Assembly (NCBI GenBank): GCA_023439125.1
Contig: JAEXOU010000010.1
Coordinates: 76,684-140,683 of the forward strand
DNA: 64,000 bases
Reading direction: 5' to 3'
Source: Bacillota bacterium
GTDB lineage: Bacteria; Bacillota; Clostridia; Lachnospirales; Lachnospiraceae
This document shows, one piece after another, positions 8,840 to 18,003 of this stretch. The stretch's first letter is position 1. Each line of letters opens with the position of its first letter. The notes below the pieces were generated by a model, which was given only the letters and a program-made list of their open reading frames with translations, was not told where the DNA came from and did no database searches. A program made the translations under genes and the position numbers.

Positions 8840-11800
8840 CCTCATCTCCCTTCTCTTTTAATAAATTCCAAATATCATCATTTGATAATTGTCGTAATTT
8901 ACGATAACGGTAACCCTCTATTTTACAATCAAACCCACATACGGAGCTAAATTTACAATAACTGCAGGCATCTTTATTCTTACTCTTGTAAGGATTGTGA
9001 AAGACATCGCCCTCCATAATTTTCAAAGAAAAAGAATGCATTAAGTCCGTAATATACTTTTGCAACTGTTGAAACTGGTCGATGGTTGCTATCGAAGATC
9101 TCTTTGTAAACTCTCCTTCTTTGCTTGTCTCCACTGGAATAACACTTGATTTCACACTCTTAGAAAGTTCTCCATCAGCAGAGATTAACTTACAATCGAT
9201 AAAAGATACGACCTTTTTATCTGCATTCGCTAGACCATTCATTCGAAGTTTCTTATCAATATCTGCTTCTACATGGTCAGATTTTTCAACAATTGGATCA
9301 TCTAGGTTATAGTAAAATACACCTGCAGGTATAATTTCTTTTTCTGGATATTTCTCCTTCATAAGCTCCATAGCAGCACTTAAGTAGACTCCTAGTTGTA
9401 GCTGCAGACCATAATATAAACTCATTAAATCAAAGGACGTACTGCCTGATTTGTAATCAATGACTTTTAGATACAATTTTTGTTCTTCCTCATAGATATC
9501 TACACGATCGATACGACCATGAAGATTGAGATAGCGGTCTGCATGAGCAAAAAACTGCTCATATAGCATAGGCTCAAATTTACCAGCTTGCAATTGCTTT
9601 GCTAATATTTCCACGGTCTTTAATAATATTCTTTCAACTCTCTTAATTAAATAAGCATTCCGTTTCGAACTTTCTAAGATGCCGTTACCAAAATCAGTAA
9701 CCGCTTCTACCACACTCTCTTTCCCTAAGGATACTTCTACTTCCTTCGGCAAGTTATGCCAGTTGTACTCTGTAGATTTTAATTTCTTTGAAAAGAGTTC
9801 AAGTGCCTCATGGAAGATATTTCCGATATCAGGTATGGATACCTGGTACTCTCTTCGTTCCTCAAGATTTAAACCATACTCCAGAAAATGTGCAAATGCA
9901 CAAGCTGCATATCGCTCCATTCTTGTAACAGAACCGATTAAAGACTCTGAGTATAGTTTCTTAGCAACAATAGCAGATAACCCTGTTTCTTTATTTCGAT
10001 AAAATACTCCATCTAAAATATTCGATAACGGTGTACGAGGCTCTAATTTTCCATCAAGATAAAGCTGATACAGCTCATAGAACAGATCATCTTTCTTCTC
10101 TTCTTCATAATCTCGTAACTGCTCAATCAAATAATCCAAGCCATAATCTGTGCTTAGTATTTTATCTAGATCATGATTGATGTCTCCTGTCCTTGCATCT
10201 GCATTAATTGTTAGCATATTAGGAAATAACTTTTGTATCTTACCAATCAGATAAGAAGTTCGCATTGCTTTTCCCTTCGCATCTATTTTAGCGAAAGATA
10301 GATAAAGCTTACTTTGTGGCTTTGTTAAGTTCAAATACAAGTAGAATTCTGTCGTATACGCATTCTGACGTTTCGTTGGTGAAAGTTCTATTGCATGATC
10401 TGCAAATAACTGACGATCCAGATCTGAGAGAATTCCACCACCTGGATTTGCTTTTGGAACAATTCCATCATTCACACCGATAAAAAATAATGCTTTAATA
10501 TCCTTTAAACGTGTTCTTTCAATGTCACCAACAAGAATCTGATCGACACCTGGAGGAATAAGTCCAACCTTTGCTTCCTTTAATCCTGTTTCTAGGATAT
10601 CCTTAAATTCTTTTAGAATCAGAATATCCTCCCCTAGCAATTCCACGATACGATCAAAAATCTCAAGAACAAGACGATACACCTGCTCATACTCTTTCGC
10701 CAACTGAAGATTTTCATCTGATGGTTTTGCTTTAAACTCATCTGCTTCTCTCTGCAACTTTTCTTCACACTGATAGAACACCATTACGTCATATAATGCT
10801 GTAATCTTTTCTCTTACGGTTGCATCTTTTCTATTTAATACCTCATACAAAGGTCTTAATTCATTCACTAGTTGTTCTCTTAACAGATTAATTCCCTCGA
10901 AATCGATCGTATAATTTGTTCGATAGGTCCTAGTCCACTCTTTGCTATACATTGAGATTCCGCGTATCCCTTGCGCGATAACATAATTATCGAGAGCGGA
11001 CAAAATCTCAAAATCTACATTCACAAGTTTGCATTTTAAAAATCTCATAACTCCCTCATAAGAGAAGTTATGCTCCACAACTTCAATCGCTGCTCGTACA
11101 AATTCTACTAAAGGATTCGTTAAGATATTTTTTTTCATATCAATAAAACAAGGAATATCTACTTGAGCCATTTCTTGTTTTACAATTTGTGCATATCCTT
11201 CCACATCACCTGTTACAATAGCAATATCCTTATACCGGTATCCCTCTTCACGAATTAGGCGCAAAATCTCAACAACCGTATATTTTACTTCTTCTTTTGC
11301 TGTCTTTGCCGCTGTTACTGTAATATCCTCTTGCTCACCTTCAAAAGTTTTGTAAGGATAACGAAAGATATTATGCTCTAGATGTGCTAATGCTTTTGAC
11401 TTTCGATAACGAAACGGCACTTCATTACATGAACTCGGGAAAATATTAGGAAATACTTCTACATCATTCTCATCTGCAATTTTTGTTAACTTTTCAATTG
11501 TTTGAGAACTAAGATAAAAGAGCTCGTGTTCTTTTAGATATCGATTTTCTTCTCTGGCATCTAGTGTAACCGTAACGTATACCTTTTTTGCGAGCTTTAA
11601 TAAGTGTGATAGTAATTTGTACTGAGAAGGAGTAAAACCAGTAAATCCATCCAAGCAGATGATACTATCTTTCACTATCTTTGATTTATCAATTACTTCA
11701 CAAAGGACATCTAATATCTCCTCAGCATTAATATATCGATCCCGTAAAAACTCTTCGTAAGCTCTATAAATTGTAATGATATCTTTTATCTTATTGGAAA

Positions 11801-12254
11801 GAAGTTTTTTATCTCCTGCAATCTCTACCATCTTCTCAAGCTCTGTACTACGAACAGAATACTGTAACAATTCAGAAATCATTGACTTCATCTCATCAAT
11901 AAAGCCTTGCTTCTTAACATTTGCACCAAACAAAATTAGATCGTTCTTCTTTTCCATAACGACCTTCTTAACAATCATACTTTTTCCGGTATCTTCAAGA
12001 ACTAAGCGATTGTTTCCACCAACCTCGTCAAATACACGGTAAGCTAATCGCATAAAGCTTAATATATCAATATTCATAATGCCCTTATTAGGGTGCATAC
12101 TTACCAAATCCTTCTGTGTTTGAAGCGTAAACTGCTCAGGAACAAGAATCAGATAGTTCGTATTTGGATTGACGATCGATTCCTTTATTATCGTATCATA
12201 TACAAAATGTGTTTTTCCTGTTCCCGAACTACCCAAGATAAATTGTAAAGCCAT
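8793..12254 (-). CDS. addB: AddAB helicase-nuclease, subunit B
   Basis: 1153 residues. It begins with MALQFILGSSGTGKTHFVYD, the single Walker A of AddB. A RecB-type nuclease motif lies near residue 920-945 (HGRIDRVDIYEEE...VIDYKSG). Four cysteines that would ligate the AddB 4Fe-4S cluster are recognisable: one near residue 800 (YAACAFAHFLEYGL) and a C-terminal set (DACSYCKFSSVCGFD). It is the first gene of the addB-addA pair, overlaps addA and supplies the second nuclease strand activity and Chi-recognition fold. Confidence 0.95.
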   Translation of the reverse strand: MALQFILGSSGTGKTHFVYDTIIKESIVNPNTNYLILVPEQFTLQTQKDLVSMHPNKGIMNIDILSFMRLAYRVFDEVGGNNRLVLEDTGKSMIVKKVVMEKKNDLILFGANVKKQGFIDEMKSMISELLQYSVRSTELEKMVEIAGDKKLLSNKIKDIITIYRAYEEFLRDRYINAEEILDVLCEVIDKSKIVKDSIICLDGFTGFTPSQYKLLSHLLKLAKKVYVTVTLDAREENRYLKEHELFYLSSQTIEKLTKIADENDVEVFPNIFPSSCNEVPFRYRKSKALAHLEHNIFRYPYKTFEGEQEDITVTAAKTAKEEVKYTVVEILRLIREEGYRYKDIAIVTGDVEGYAQIVKQEMAQVDIPCFIDMKKNILTNPLVEFVRAAIEVVEHNFSYEGVMRFLKCKLVNVDFEILSALDNYVIAQGIRGISMYSKEWTRTYRTNYTIDFEGINLLREQLVNELRPLYEVLNRKDATVREKITALYDVMVFYQCEEKLQREADEFKAKPSDENLQLAKEYEQVYRLVLEIFDRIVELLGEDILILKEFKDILETGLKEAKVGLIPPGVDQILVGDIERTRLKDIKALFFIGVNDGIVPKANPGGGILSDLDRQLFADHAIELSPTKRQNAYTTEFYLYLNLTKPQSKLYLSFAKIDAKGKAMRTSYLIGKIQKLFPNMLTINADARTGDINHDLDKILSTDYGLDYLIEQLRDYEEEKKDDLFYELYQLYLDGKLEPRTPLSNILDGVFYRNKETGLSAIVAKKLYSESLIGSVTRMERYAACAFAHFLEYGLNLEERREYQVSIPDIGNIFHEALELFSKKLKSTEYNWHNLPKEVEVSLGKESVVEAVTDFGNGILESSKRNAYLIKRVERILLKTVEILAKQLQAGKFEPMLYEQFFAHADRYLNLHGRIDRVDIYEEEQKLYLKVIDYKSGSTSFDLMSLYYGLQLQLGVYLSAAMELMKEKYPEKEIIPAGVFYYNLDDPIVEKSDHVEADIDKKLRMNGLANADKKVVSFIDCKLISADGELSKSVKSSVIPVETSKEGEFTKRSSIATIDQFQQLQKYITDLMHSFSLKIMEGDVFHNPYKSKNKDACSYCKFSSVCGFDCKIEGYRYRKLRQLSNDDIWNLLKEKGDEDDGEHDVDDTAKESN

Positions 12255-12339
12255 CTACATCCTCCCCACTCTATTGAAATGCAGTATATCACCATATTTC
12301 AATTTATATTTCTCTTTCTATTTACTCTATATTTAACTT

Positions 12340-12425
12340 ACTTCCTACATCGCTTGTGGTCTACAAAAGTCCGCACTCTTTTTGCGGCTTGTGAGCGATG
12401 CGCGCCGAAAAAAATATATGATAGA
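12340..12425. repeat. hairpin repeat family 1, copy B (degenerate)
   Basis: The right half of the core is clear (GCGGCTTGTGAGCGATG, then GCGCGCCGAA). The left half has drifted so that CATCGCTTGTG now pairs with TGTGAGCGATG, giving a re-formed hairpin. This is the only copy between divergent genes (addB and the 12595 gene). The rest of the gap 12255-12594 is AT-rich with no further support for a gene. Confidence 0.55.
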
Positions 12426-12594
12426 AGTTTATCTTCTCAAAAGTCCTCAGCCTCAAGCGAACCCTCTGCAAAAGGTGCGACCCTACAGATAATTATACAC
12501 TAAGAATACGATTACTTACATTATTATTTTCTTACAATCATATTTTATAAAGAAGCATAATAAACTGTATAAAGCATATTGGGAGGATAAAAAG

Positions 12595-13041
12595 ATGTCA
12601 AACACAAAAATAGTTGTTATTAAGCTAAAGCAAATCATATATGGGGTCATTTTTGCTGTTCTTGGTATTATCTTAGTTATTTTATTAATCACCCTATTCA
12701 AATCTGGAAAGAGTAAATCGACAGATGTAAGTGATGTTGCAAAATATACACCAGGTAAGTACACTTCTGTAGTTACTTTAAATGATACTAACCTTAATCT
12801 CGAAGTTGTTGTAGATGAAAATCACATAAGCTCAGTAAAAATCGTAAATATTGATGACTCAATTACAACTATGTTCCCATTGATCGAACCATCTATTAAC
12901 AAAATCGAAGAACAGCTATGTAATGATGTCGATATTGCCTCTATTGAAATCTCAGATGACAGTAAATTTACACAGAAACTTTTATTAGATGCTGTAAAAC
13001 AAACACTTGCGAAAGCATCGGTAGATCAAGCGAAAGAATAG
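12595..13041 (+). CDS. membrane-anchored protein with degenerate FMN-bind-like domain
   Basis: 148 residues. One N-terminal transmembrane segment (about 13-36) places the remainder outside the cell. Residues about 50-145 follow the FMN-bind pattern: YTPGKYTS, a beta strand ending in VVVDENHISSVKIVNID, a helix with I-x3-I and a terminal LLLDAVKQTLAKA helix. The SGA(T/S) flavinylation motif that should precede the last helix is replaced by SDDSKFT, so covalent FMN attachment looks unlikely. GGAGG lies 8 nt before the ATG. It stands alone, divergent from addB. Family assignment is by pattern only; function unknown. Confidence 0.65.
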   Translation: MSNTKIVVIKLKQIIYGVIFAVLGIILVILLITLFKSGKSKSTDVSDVAKYTPGKYTSVVTLNDTNLNLEVVVDENHISSVKIVNIDDSITTMFPLIEPSINKIEEQLCNDVDIASIEISDDSKFTQKLLLDAVKQTLAKASVDQAKE

Positions 13042-13088
13042 TACATACAAAGCATATTCCTCTATTATCATACCTATCTCATTTTCGT

Positions 13089-13178
13089 AAAATAGGGCTG
13101 TTGTAGAACAAAATCTAGAATGTAAGGTTATCTTACCAAAACCTTTATCCAGATTATATTCTCCAACAACCCTATTTT
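13089..13178. repeat. 90-bp imperfect hairpin between convergent genes
   Basis: The outer arms are AAAATAGGG-CTGTTG and the complementary CAACAA-CCCTATTTT; inner parts also pair (AATCT...AAGGTT with AACCTT...AGATT). It lies between the 3' ends of the 12595 gene and nadE, so it may act as a bidirectional terminator. The ends (GGGCTGTTG) resemble those of the 41322-41503 hairpin and of IS1182-type terminal repeats, so a MITE-like origin is possible. Confidence 0.6.
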
Positions 13179-13193
13179 GTTGTCTTAGATTCA

Positions 13194-15113
13194 TTAGATT
13201 TTTATTGTTTCAAGATCTTTCTTCCATAAACTCCAACTAGCATCACTTGGCATACGAAGATCTCCACGTGGGGAGAGTGCGACAGAACCAACCTTTGGTC
13301 CATCTGGAAGGCATGACCGTTTAAACTGTTGAGTGAAAAAACGATGATAAAAAGTTGTTTCCCACTGTAATATTGTTTTCTTGGAATATTCATTAGAAAA
13401 TGCGTATACAGCTAACCTAAATATTTTGGATGGCATATATCCGTATCTCATCATGTAATACAAAAAGAAGTCATGCAATTCATAAGGGCCAACAATATCC
13501 TCTGTCTTCTGAACAATTTCACCCTGCTTTGGTGGTAATAATTCTGGGCTCACTGGAGTATCTAAGATATCAAGGAGTACTTCCTTTAGTTCATTTGATT
13601 TAGCTTCCTCTGCAAAATAGGATACTAGGTATCGAACTAAAGTTTTAGGAACAGAGCAATTAACTCCGTACATTGACATGTGGTCTCCATTATAAGTAGC
13701 CCAACCAAGCGCTAATTCTGACATATCTCCAGTTCCAATAACAATACCATTACATTCATTAGCGATATCCATTAATACTTGTGTTCGTTCTCTAGCTTGC
13801 GAATTTTCATAAGTAACATCTTGTACGTTAACATCATGTCCAATATCATTCAAATGTAATAAGACCGCTTCATTAATTGGTATTTCTCGTAACGTTACAT
13901 TTAACTCTTTTACTAATGTGACCGCATTATTATAAGTTCGATCTGTTGTACCGAAACATGGCATTGTAACTGCAATGATACCTTTGTGATCAAGATTTAG
14001 CAGATCAAATGCTTTTGTTACTACAAGAAGTGCTAGAGTAGAATCTAATCCTCCTGAGATTCCTATCACTACATTCTTACATCCAATATGCTCCAGTCGT
14101 TTTTTTAGGCCCATTGCCTGAATCATTGTAATCTCATTGCAATGTTTTTTTCGCTCCGTACGATTGCTTGGTACAAATGGAGTTTTAGCGACGTGACGAG
14201 TTAATTTTACTTTGTCATCTACATTTTCAAAACAAAATGGTACTCTCACATAATTATCGGAATTAACAATAAATGTTGACATCCGTCTTCGTTCACTTAC
14301 TAGTTTTGATAAATCTAACTCCGTTATAATCATCTCATTGATAAATCGTTTCGACTCTACAACCACAGTGCCATTTTCGGCAATTAGATTATGCCCTGAG
14401 AAAACTAAATCAGTTGTTGATTCTCCATCGCCTGCACTAGCATATAAATACCCACAAATTAATCGTCCCGATTGATTCTTTACTAAATCTTTTCGGTAGG
14501 CATCTTTACCTGTATTCTCATCTCCAGCAGAAAGATTCGCAATTACAGTAGCTCCTGCCATACTAAGCCCGCCACTTGGTGGCTGTGGCACCCATAAATC
14601 CTCACAGATTTCAACTCCTAGAATGAAATCTCTTAACTGTTCATTTACAAATAATAAATTGGCTCCAAACATAACTTTTTGACCAAACAAAGTTATTTCT
14701 ACTGGATTTGGATTACCTTTTTGAAAGTGACGTGCTTCATAAAATTCAGAGTAATTAGGTAGATGTTGTTTTGGAACTATCCCAAGTAACTTCCCATTAC
14801 ACATTACCGCACCCACATTATATAATTTTGAATCTTTCATTATTGGCAAGCCAACCAAAATAACCATATCAAGTCCACTCGAAGCCTGTACAATTTTCTC
14901 CAACGAATTGATTGCTGCAACCTCTAGTGTATCTTGCAAAAATAAATCACCACAAGTATAACCGGTAATACAAAGCTCTGGGAAAACTAATAGTTTCACT
15001 TTTTTTTGATATGCTTTTTTTATAGAATCGATGATTTGATTGGTATTGTACTCACAGTCTGCGACTTTAATGTGAGTTGTTGCTGCTGCAACTTTTAAAA
15101 ATCCGTCTTTCAT
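13194..15113 (-). CDS. nadE: glutamine-dependent NAD+ synthetase
   Basis: 639 residues in two domains. Residues 1-270 are a nitrilase-type glutaminase with the Glu of LLVFPELCITGY and the nucleophile Cys of GVEICEDLWVP. Residues about 330-600 are the NAD synthetase domain with the PP-loop VIGISGGLDSTLALLV. It amidates nicotinic acid adenine dinucleotide to NAD+ using ammonia channelled from glutamine. The ATG at 15113 has GAAAGG at acceptable spacing; an upstream in-frame TTG lies too close to it. It is a single gene, divergent from the radical SAM gene. Confidence 0.95.
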   Translation of the reverse strand: MKDGFLKVAAATTHIKVADCEYNTNQIIDSIKKAYQKKVKLLVFPELCITGYTCGDLFLQDTLEVAAINSLEKIVQASSGLDMVILVGLPIMKDSKLYNVGAVMCNGKLLGIVPKQHLPNYSEFYEARHFQKGNPNPVEITLFGQKVMFGANLLFVNEQLRDFILGVEICEDLWVPQPPSGGLSMAGATVIANLSAGDENTGKDAYRKDLVKNQSGRLICGYLYASAGDGESTTDLVFSGHNLIAENGTVVVESKRFINEMIITELDLSKLVSERRRMSTFIVNSDNYVRVPFCFENVDDKVKLTRHVAKTPFVPSNRTERKKHCNEITMIQAMGLKKRLEHIGCKNVVIGISGGLDSTLALLVVTKAFDLLNLDHKGIIAVTMPCFGTTDRTYNNAVTLVKELNVTLREIPINEAVLLHLNDIGHDVNVQDVTYENSQARERTQVLMDIANECNGIVIGTGDMSELALGWATYNGDHMSMYGVNCSVPKTLVRYLVSYFAEEAKSNELKEVLLDILDTPVSPELLPPKQGEIVQKTEDIVGPYELHDFFLYYMMRYGYMPSKIFRLAVYAFSNEYSKKTILQWETTFYHRFFTQQFKRSCLPDGPKVGSVALSPRGDLRMPSDASWSLWKKDLETIKI

Positions 15114-15235
15114 TTGTTTCAAACCTTTCGAATATAGTTGTCATGTAAATTTGTAGTATTGCCTTATTATACCACATACCTTAATATTTAACACCATCCT
15201 TTTTTTACCCATCATTATTTCGATTTGATCCGTCA

Positions 15236-15264
15236 TTGCCATTACTTAAGTGCACTGCTATAAT
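15236..15264 (+). promoter_or_regulatory. promoter of the radical SAM gene
   Basis: -35 TTGCCA (15236-15241), 17-bp spacer, -10 TATAAT (15259-15264), 32 bp before the ATG. Confidence 0.7.
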
Positions 15265-15296
15265 ACTCTTATTATTAATTTATCAGAGGAGACTAT

Positions 15297-16196
15297 ATGA
15301 TTTACTCAGAATATGAAAAATGTGAGCTTTGCTGTCGGCGTTGTAAAGTTAATCGTAATCAAGGAAAACTTGGTTTTTGTGGTATGGATGCTTCTCTCTA
15401 TGCTGCTAGGGCAGAACTGCATTTTTGGGAAGAACCATGCATTAGTGGGGAGGCAGGATCAGGGACAGTTTTTTTTAGTGGTTGTTCTCTCCAATGTGTA
15501 TTTTGTCAAAATCATGATATTGCAGTAGCAAAGGCGGGTAAACAAATTAGCCAAAAACGGCTCACTGAAATTTTTCTTGAATTGCAAGCAAAAGGAGCTC
15601 TAAATATTAATCTTGTAACTCCAACTCACTATGTACCTCAAATTATTGACGCTTTACGTGAAGCTAAAAAAAATGGCTTAACATTACCTATTGTATATAA
15701 TACAGGATCTTATGATACCGTTGAAACAATCCAAAGTCTTGATGGACTAATTGACATTTATTTACCTGACCTGAAATATTATAGCAGCGAACTAAGCACC
15801 CGATATAGCAAAGCTCCTAACTACTTTGATTGTGCATCCAAGACCATTTCGGAGATGTTTCGCCAAGTTGGGCAGCCACAATTCGAGAAAGACCAAATGA
15901 TAAAAGGATTGATTGTGCGACATCTTGCACTACCAAATGCATTGCATGATTCTAAGAAAGTATTAAAATACTTATGGGAATCCTATGGAGATCAAATTTA
16001 TGTAAGCATTATGAATCAATATACACCTCGACAGGCTACAGAAAAATATCCAGAAATTAATCGTAAACTTACGAAACGAGAATATAACAAATTAATTGAT
16101 TACGCATTGGATTTAGGATATAGTAATGCCTTCATTCAAGAAGGAGAAACCGCATTAGAAAGTTTTATTCCTAGTTTCACATATGAAGGCATTTAA
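15297..16196 (+). CDS. radical SAM protein, PflX type (COG1313)
   Basis: 299 residues. The radical SAM cluster motif is GCSLQCVFCQNH at about residues 61-72 (CxxxCxxC), preceded by an N-terminal Cys-rich stretch (CELCCRRCKVNRN...GFCG) typical of PflX-like proteins and able to bind a further metal. A GSGTVFF segment precedes the motif and an NTGSYDTVE segment follows. The family resembles pyruvate formate-lyase activases but its target is not established. The gene has a strong promoter and ends at the hairpin that also terminates the convergent 6S RNA. Confidence 0.85.
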   Translation: MIYSEYEKCELCCRRCKVNRNQGKLGFCGMDASLYAARAELHFWEEPCISGEAGSGTVFFSGCSLQCVFCQNHDIAVAKAGKQISQKRLTEIFLELQAKGALNINLVTPTHYVPQIIDALREAKKNGLTLPIVYNTGSYDTVETIQSLDGLIDIYLPDLKYYSSELSTRYSKAPNYFDCASKTISEMFRQVGQPQFEKDQMIKGLIVRHLALPNALHDSKKVLKYLWESYGDQIYVSIMNQYTPRQATEKYPEINRKLTKREYNKLIDYALDLGYSNAFIQEGETALESFIPSFTYEGI

Positions 16197-16216
16197 AAAG
16201 ACAGCCGAAGCTGTCT
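16195..16216 (-). terminator. 6S RNA terminator
   Basis: On the minus strand, stem AGACAGC, loop TTCG, stem GCTGTCT, followed by a T run. It abuts the stop codon of the convergent radical SAM gene and may also limit read-through from that side. Confidence 0.8.
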
Positions 16217-16414
16217 CTTATCTCATGTTATACCCCAAAATGCCGGTTCTTGTATTTTGACTCCTAGCCAGGCTAGGTGGGTAACCGCAAATAAGCTTCT
16301 GCCTTCCACTGCAAAATTGGAGGCTTGACATCCACTTATCAATATAGGAATCCCTTTTAAAGTATTGTAGGTTCAAAATAACAAGAGTTATCGAACATCT
16401 CAGGTTGTTTTGTT
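16195..16414 (-). ncRNA. ssrS: 6S RNA (RNA polymerase-binding regulator)
   Basis: A minus-strand transcript of about 215-220 nt is bounded by a near-consensus promoter and an intrinsic terminator, with no ORF inside. Near the 5' end is CCTGAGATGTTCG, the same block found at the 5' end of E. coli 6S RNA. TCTTGT-T-ATTTTGA near the 5' end pairs with TCAAAATACAAGA near the 3' end, and the outer segments pair partly (ACCTGAGA with TTTTGGGGT, counting wobbles), giving the long interrupted hairpin of 6S. The middle can remain an open bubble. 6S RNA traps the housekeeping holoenzyme in slow growth. Covariance-model confirmation was not possible here. Confidence 0.82.
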
Positions 16415-16420
16415 AAGATT

Positions 16421-16449
16421 ATTATAACTCATTTGTCAGACAATTTCAA
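16421..16449 (-). promoter_or_regulatory. 6S RNA promoter
   Basis: -35 TTGAAA (16449-16444), 17-bp spacer, -10 TATAAT (16426-16421). The predicted start is an A near 16414. Confidence 0.8.
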
Positions 16450-16511
16450 GTATTTTTGTAAGGAATATAAAGGTTAATAATATATAGATTGAATTATTTG
16501 TCTAAATATGT

Positions 16512-17990
16512 CTATTGTTTTAATTCATCCAACTTTACACTATCAAATGTAAAAATAAATTCTGTTCCGACATTTACCTCACTTTTTACTTCAATTGTCC
16601 CATTATGCTTTAATGCAATTTGTTTTGCTATTGCTAGTCCTAGACCAGAACCTTTTGCGTTTTGTCGCAACTTTGACTTATAGAATTTTTCAAAGATATT
16701 TTCTAACTCTTCTTTGGCAATACCAATACCTTCATCTTTGATTGATACTATTAATCTTTCCCCACTTTTTACTGAAATATTGATAGAAGAATTTTCATGT
16801 GAAAATTTAATAGCATTATCACAAATAACCAAAAACATTTGTCTCATACGATCGTAGTCACCATACATTAGGCAAATATCACTATCATATGTAAGATATA
16901 TTTTTATCTTTTTCTCATCACCTAATTGTTTTACTACACGTACTACATCTTCAAAGACCTGGACTAAATTAATCGGTTCTTTTTCAACAACAAAGTCTGG
17001 GTTTTGCATCTTTGATAAAGTTAATAAATCTCCAACTAGACGTTCCATACTTTTGCATTCAAGTAACATCTTTTCATAGTATTGCTGTTTATTCTCATCA
17101 CTTGTAACAACACCATCAACCAAACTTTCTGTATATGCACGAACAACTGTAATCGGTGTACGAAGTTCATGAGAAACATTAGCAAAAAAATCAAGTCGCA
17201 TCTGCTCAAGATTGTTTCGAATTTTTTCATTTTCCATTAACTTATCCGTCAAGAAATCAATCGTTTTTGCCAAATCGCCGATCTCATCTTTACGATTAAT
17301 CTCAGTCTTCGTTTCATATTTTTGATTTGCTAATTCTAGTGCTGTATGTCGCATCTTCAAGATAGGTCTTGATAATTGCTTTGCAAATAAAATTGCAAGG
17401 ATAAAAGATACAAATAATGCAACAAGGGCACTGTACAAGATTAAAGTTCTCGTACTATAAAGTGATTCTGTCTGACTGTCTAACTCCGCTATAATTAGAA
17501 TAGCTCCACAGACCTCACCATTACTTCCTCGGACTGGAACGCCAACTGTAATGATATCATAACCATGGAAATCACTATAACTTGTCGCCGTTGTTTTTTC
17601 TCCATGAAAAGCACCCTTAATTACTTTTTGATATTCCTTACTTGATAACAAGTCATTCAGCTCCACTGTTACCATTCTAGCATCCATAGGCTCTTTCGCC
17701 TCTGGATTCGATACAGACCAAGTTTCGTCTGCACCTATTTCTTTTAACATCTCCAAATAAGTATAGCAACGACTATACTCTTTATTTACAATAAATTCTG
17801 TAAACATTTTTGAAACAGCTTCTCCCTGTTTCATTAATCGATTACGAAAACTATTAATTGTACTCTTTTCGCTTAAATTAATAAAGATTACTCCCAGAAT
17901 CAAAGCGAACAAAACTACCATAACCGCATAGTTAACATAAACCTTGAAGAACAAACGATTCCACGGCCTTACTTTCCTGTTTTCAACCAT
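16512..17990 (-). CDS. sensor histidine kinase
   Basis: 492 residues. The first transmembrane helix is at about 10-40, followed by an extracytoplasmic sensor region of roughly 130 residues, a second helix (LILYSALVALFVSFILAILF), a HAMP linker and a dimerisation domain with the phospho-acceptor His in FFANVSHELRTPIT. The ATPase domain shows N-box DNAIKFS, G1 DEGIGIAKEE and G2 GSGLGLAIAK. The ATG at 17990 has GAAAGG 9 nt upstream, giving a 13-bp gap after the response regulator stop; an earlier in-frame ATG would overlap the regulator gene. The pair forms a typical two-component operon. The signal is unknown. Confidence 0.92.
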   Translation of the reverse strand: MVENRKVRPWNRLFFKVYVNYAVMVVLFALILGVIFINLSEKSTINSFRNRLMKQGEAVSKMFTEFIVNKEYSRCYTYLEMLKEIGADETWSVSNPEAKEPMDARMVTVELNDLLSSKEYQKVIKGAFHGEKTTATSYSDFHGYDIITVGVPVRGSNGEVCGAILIIAELDSQTESLYSTRTLILYSALVALFVSFILAILFAKQLSRPILKMRHTALELANQKYETKTEINRKDEIGDLAKTIDFLTDKLMENEKIRNNLEQMRLDFFANVSHELRTPITVVRAYTESLVDGVVTSDENKQQYYEKMLLECKSMERLVGDLLTLSKMQNPDFVVEKEPINLVQVFEDVVRVVKQLGDEKKIKIYLTYDSDICLMYGDYDRMRQMFLVICDNAIKFSHENSSINISVKSGERLIVSIKDEGIGIAKEELENIFEKFYKSKLRQNAKGSGLGLAIAKQIALKHNGTIEVKSEVNVGTEFIFTFDSVKLDELKQ

Positions 17991-18003
17991 GCCCTTTAAC
18001 CTT

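Noticed and set aside
12985..13194. 69-codon minus-strand ORF between the FMN-bind-like gene and nadE
   Set aside because: It reads through the 90-bp hairpin and has no ribosome site or family pattern.
16489..16683. 64-codon plus-strand ORF at the 3' end of the histidine kinase gene
   Set aside because: Antisense to the conserved ATPase domain of the kinase.
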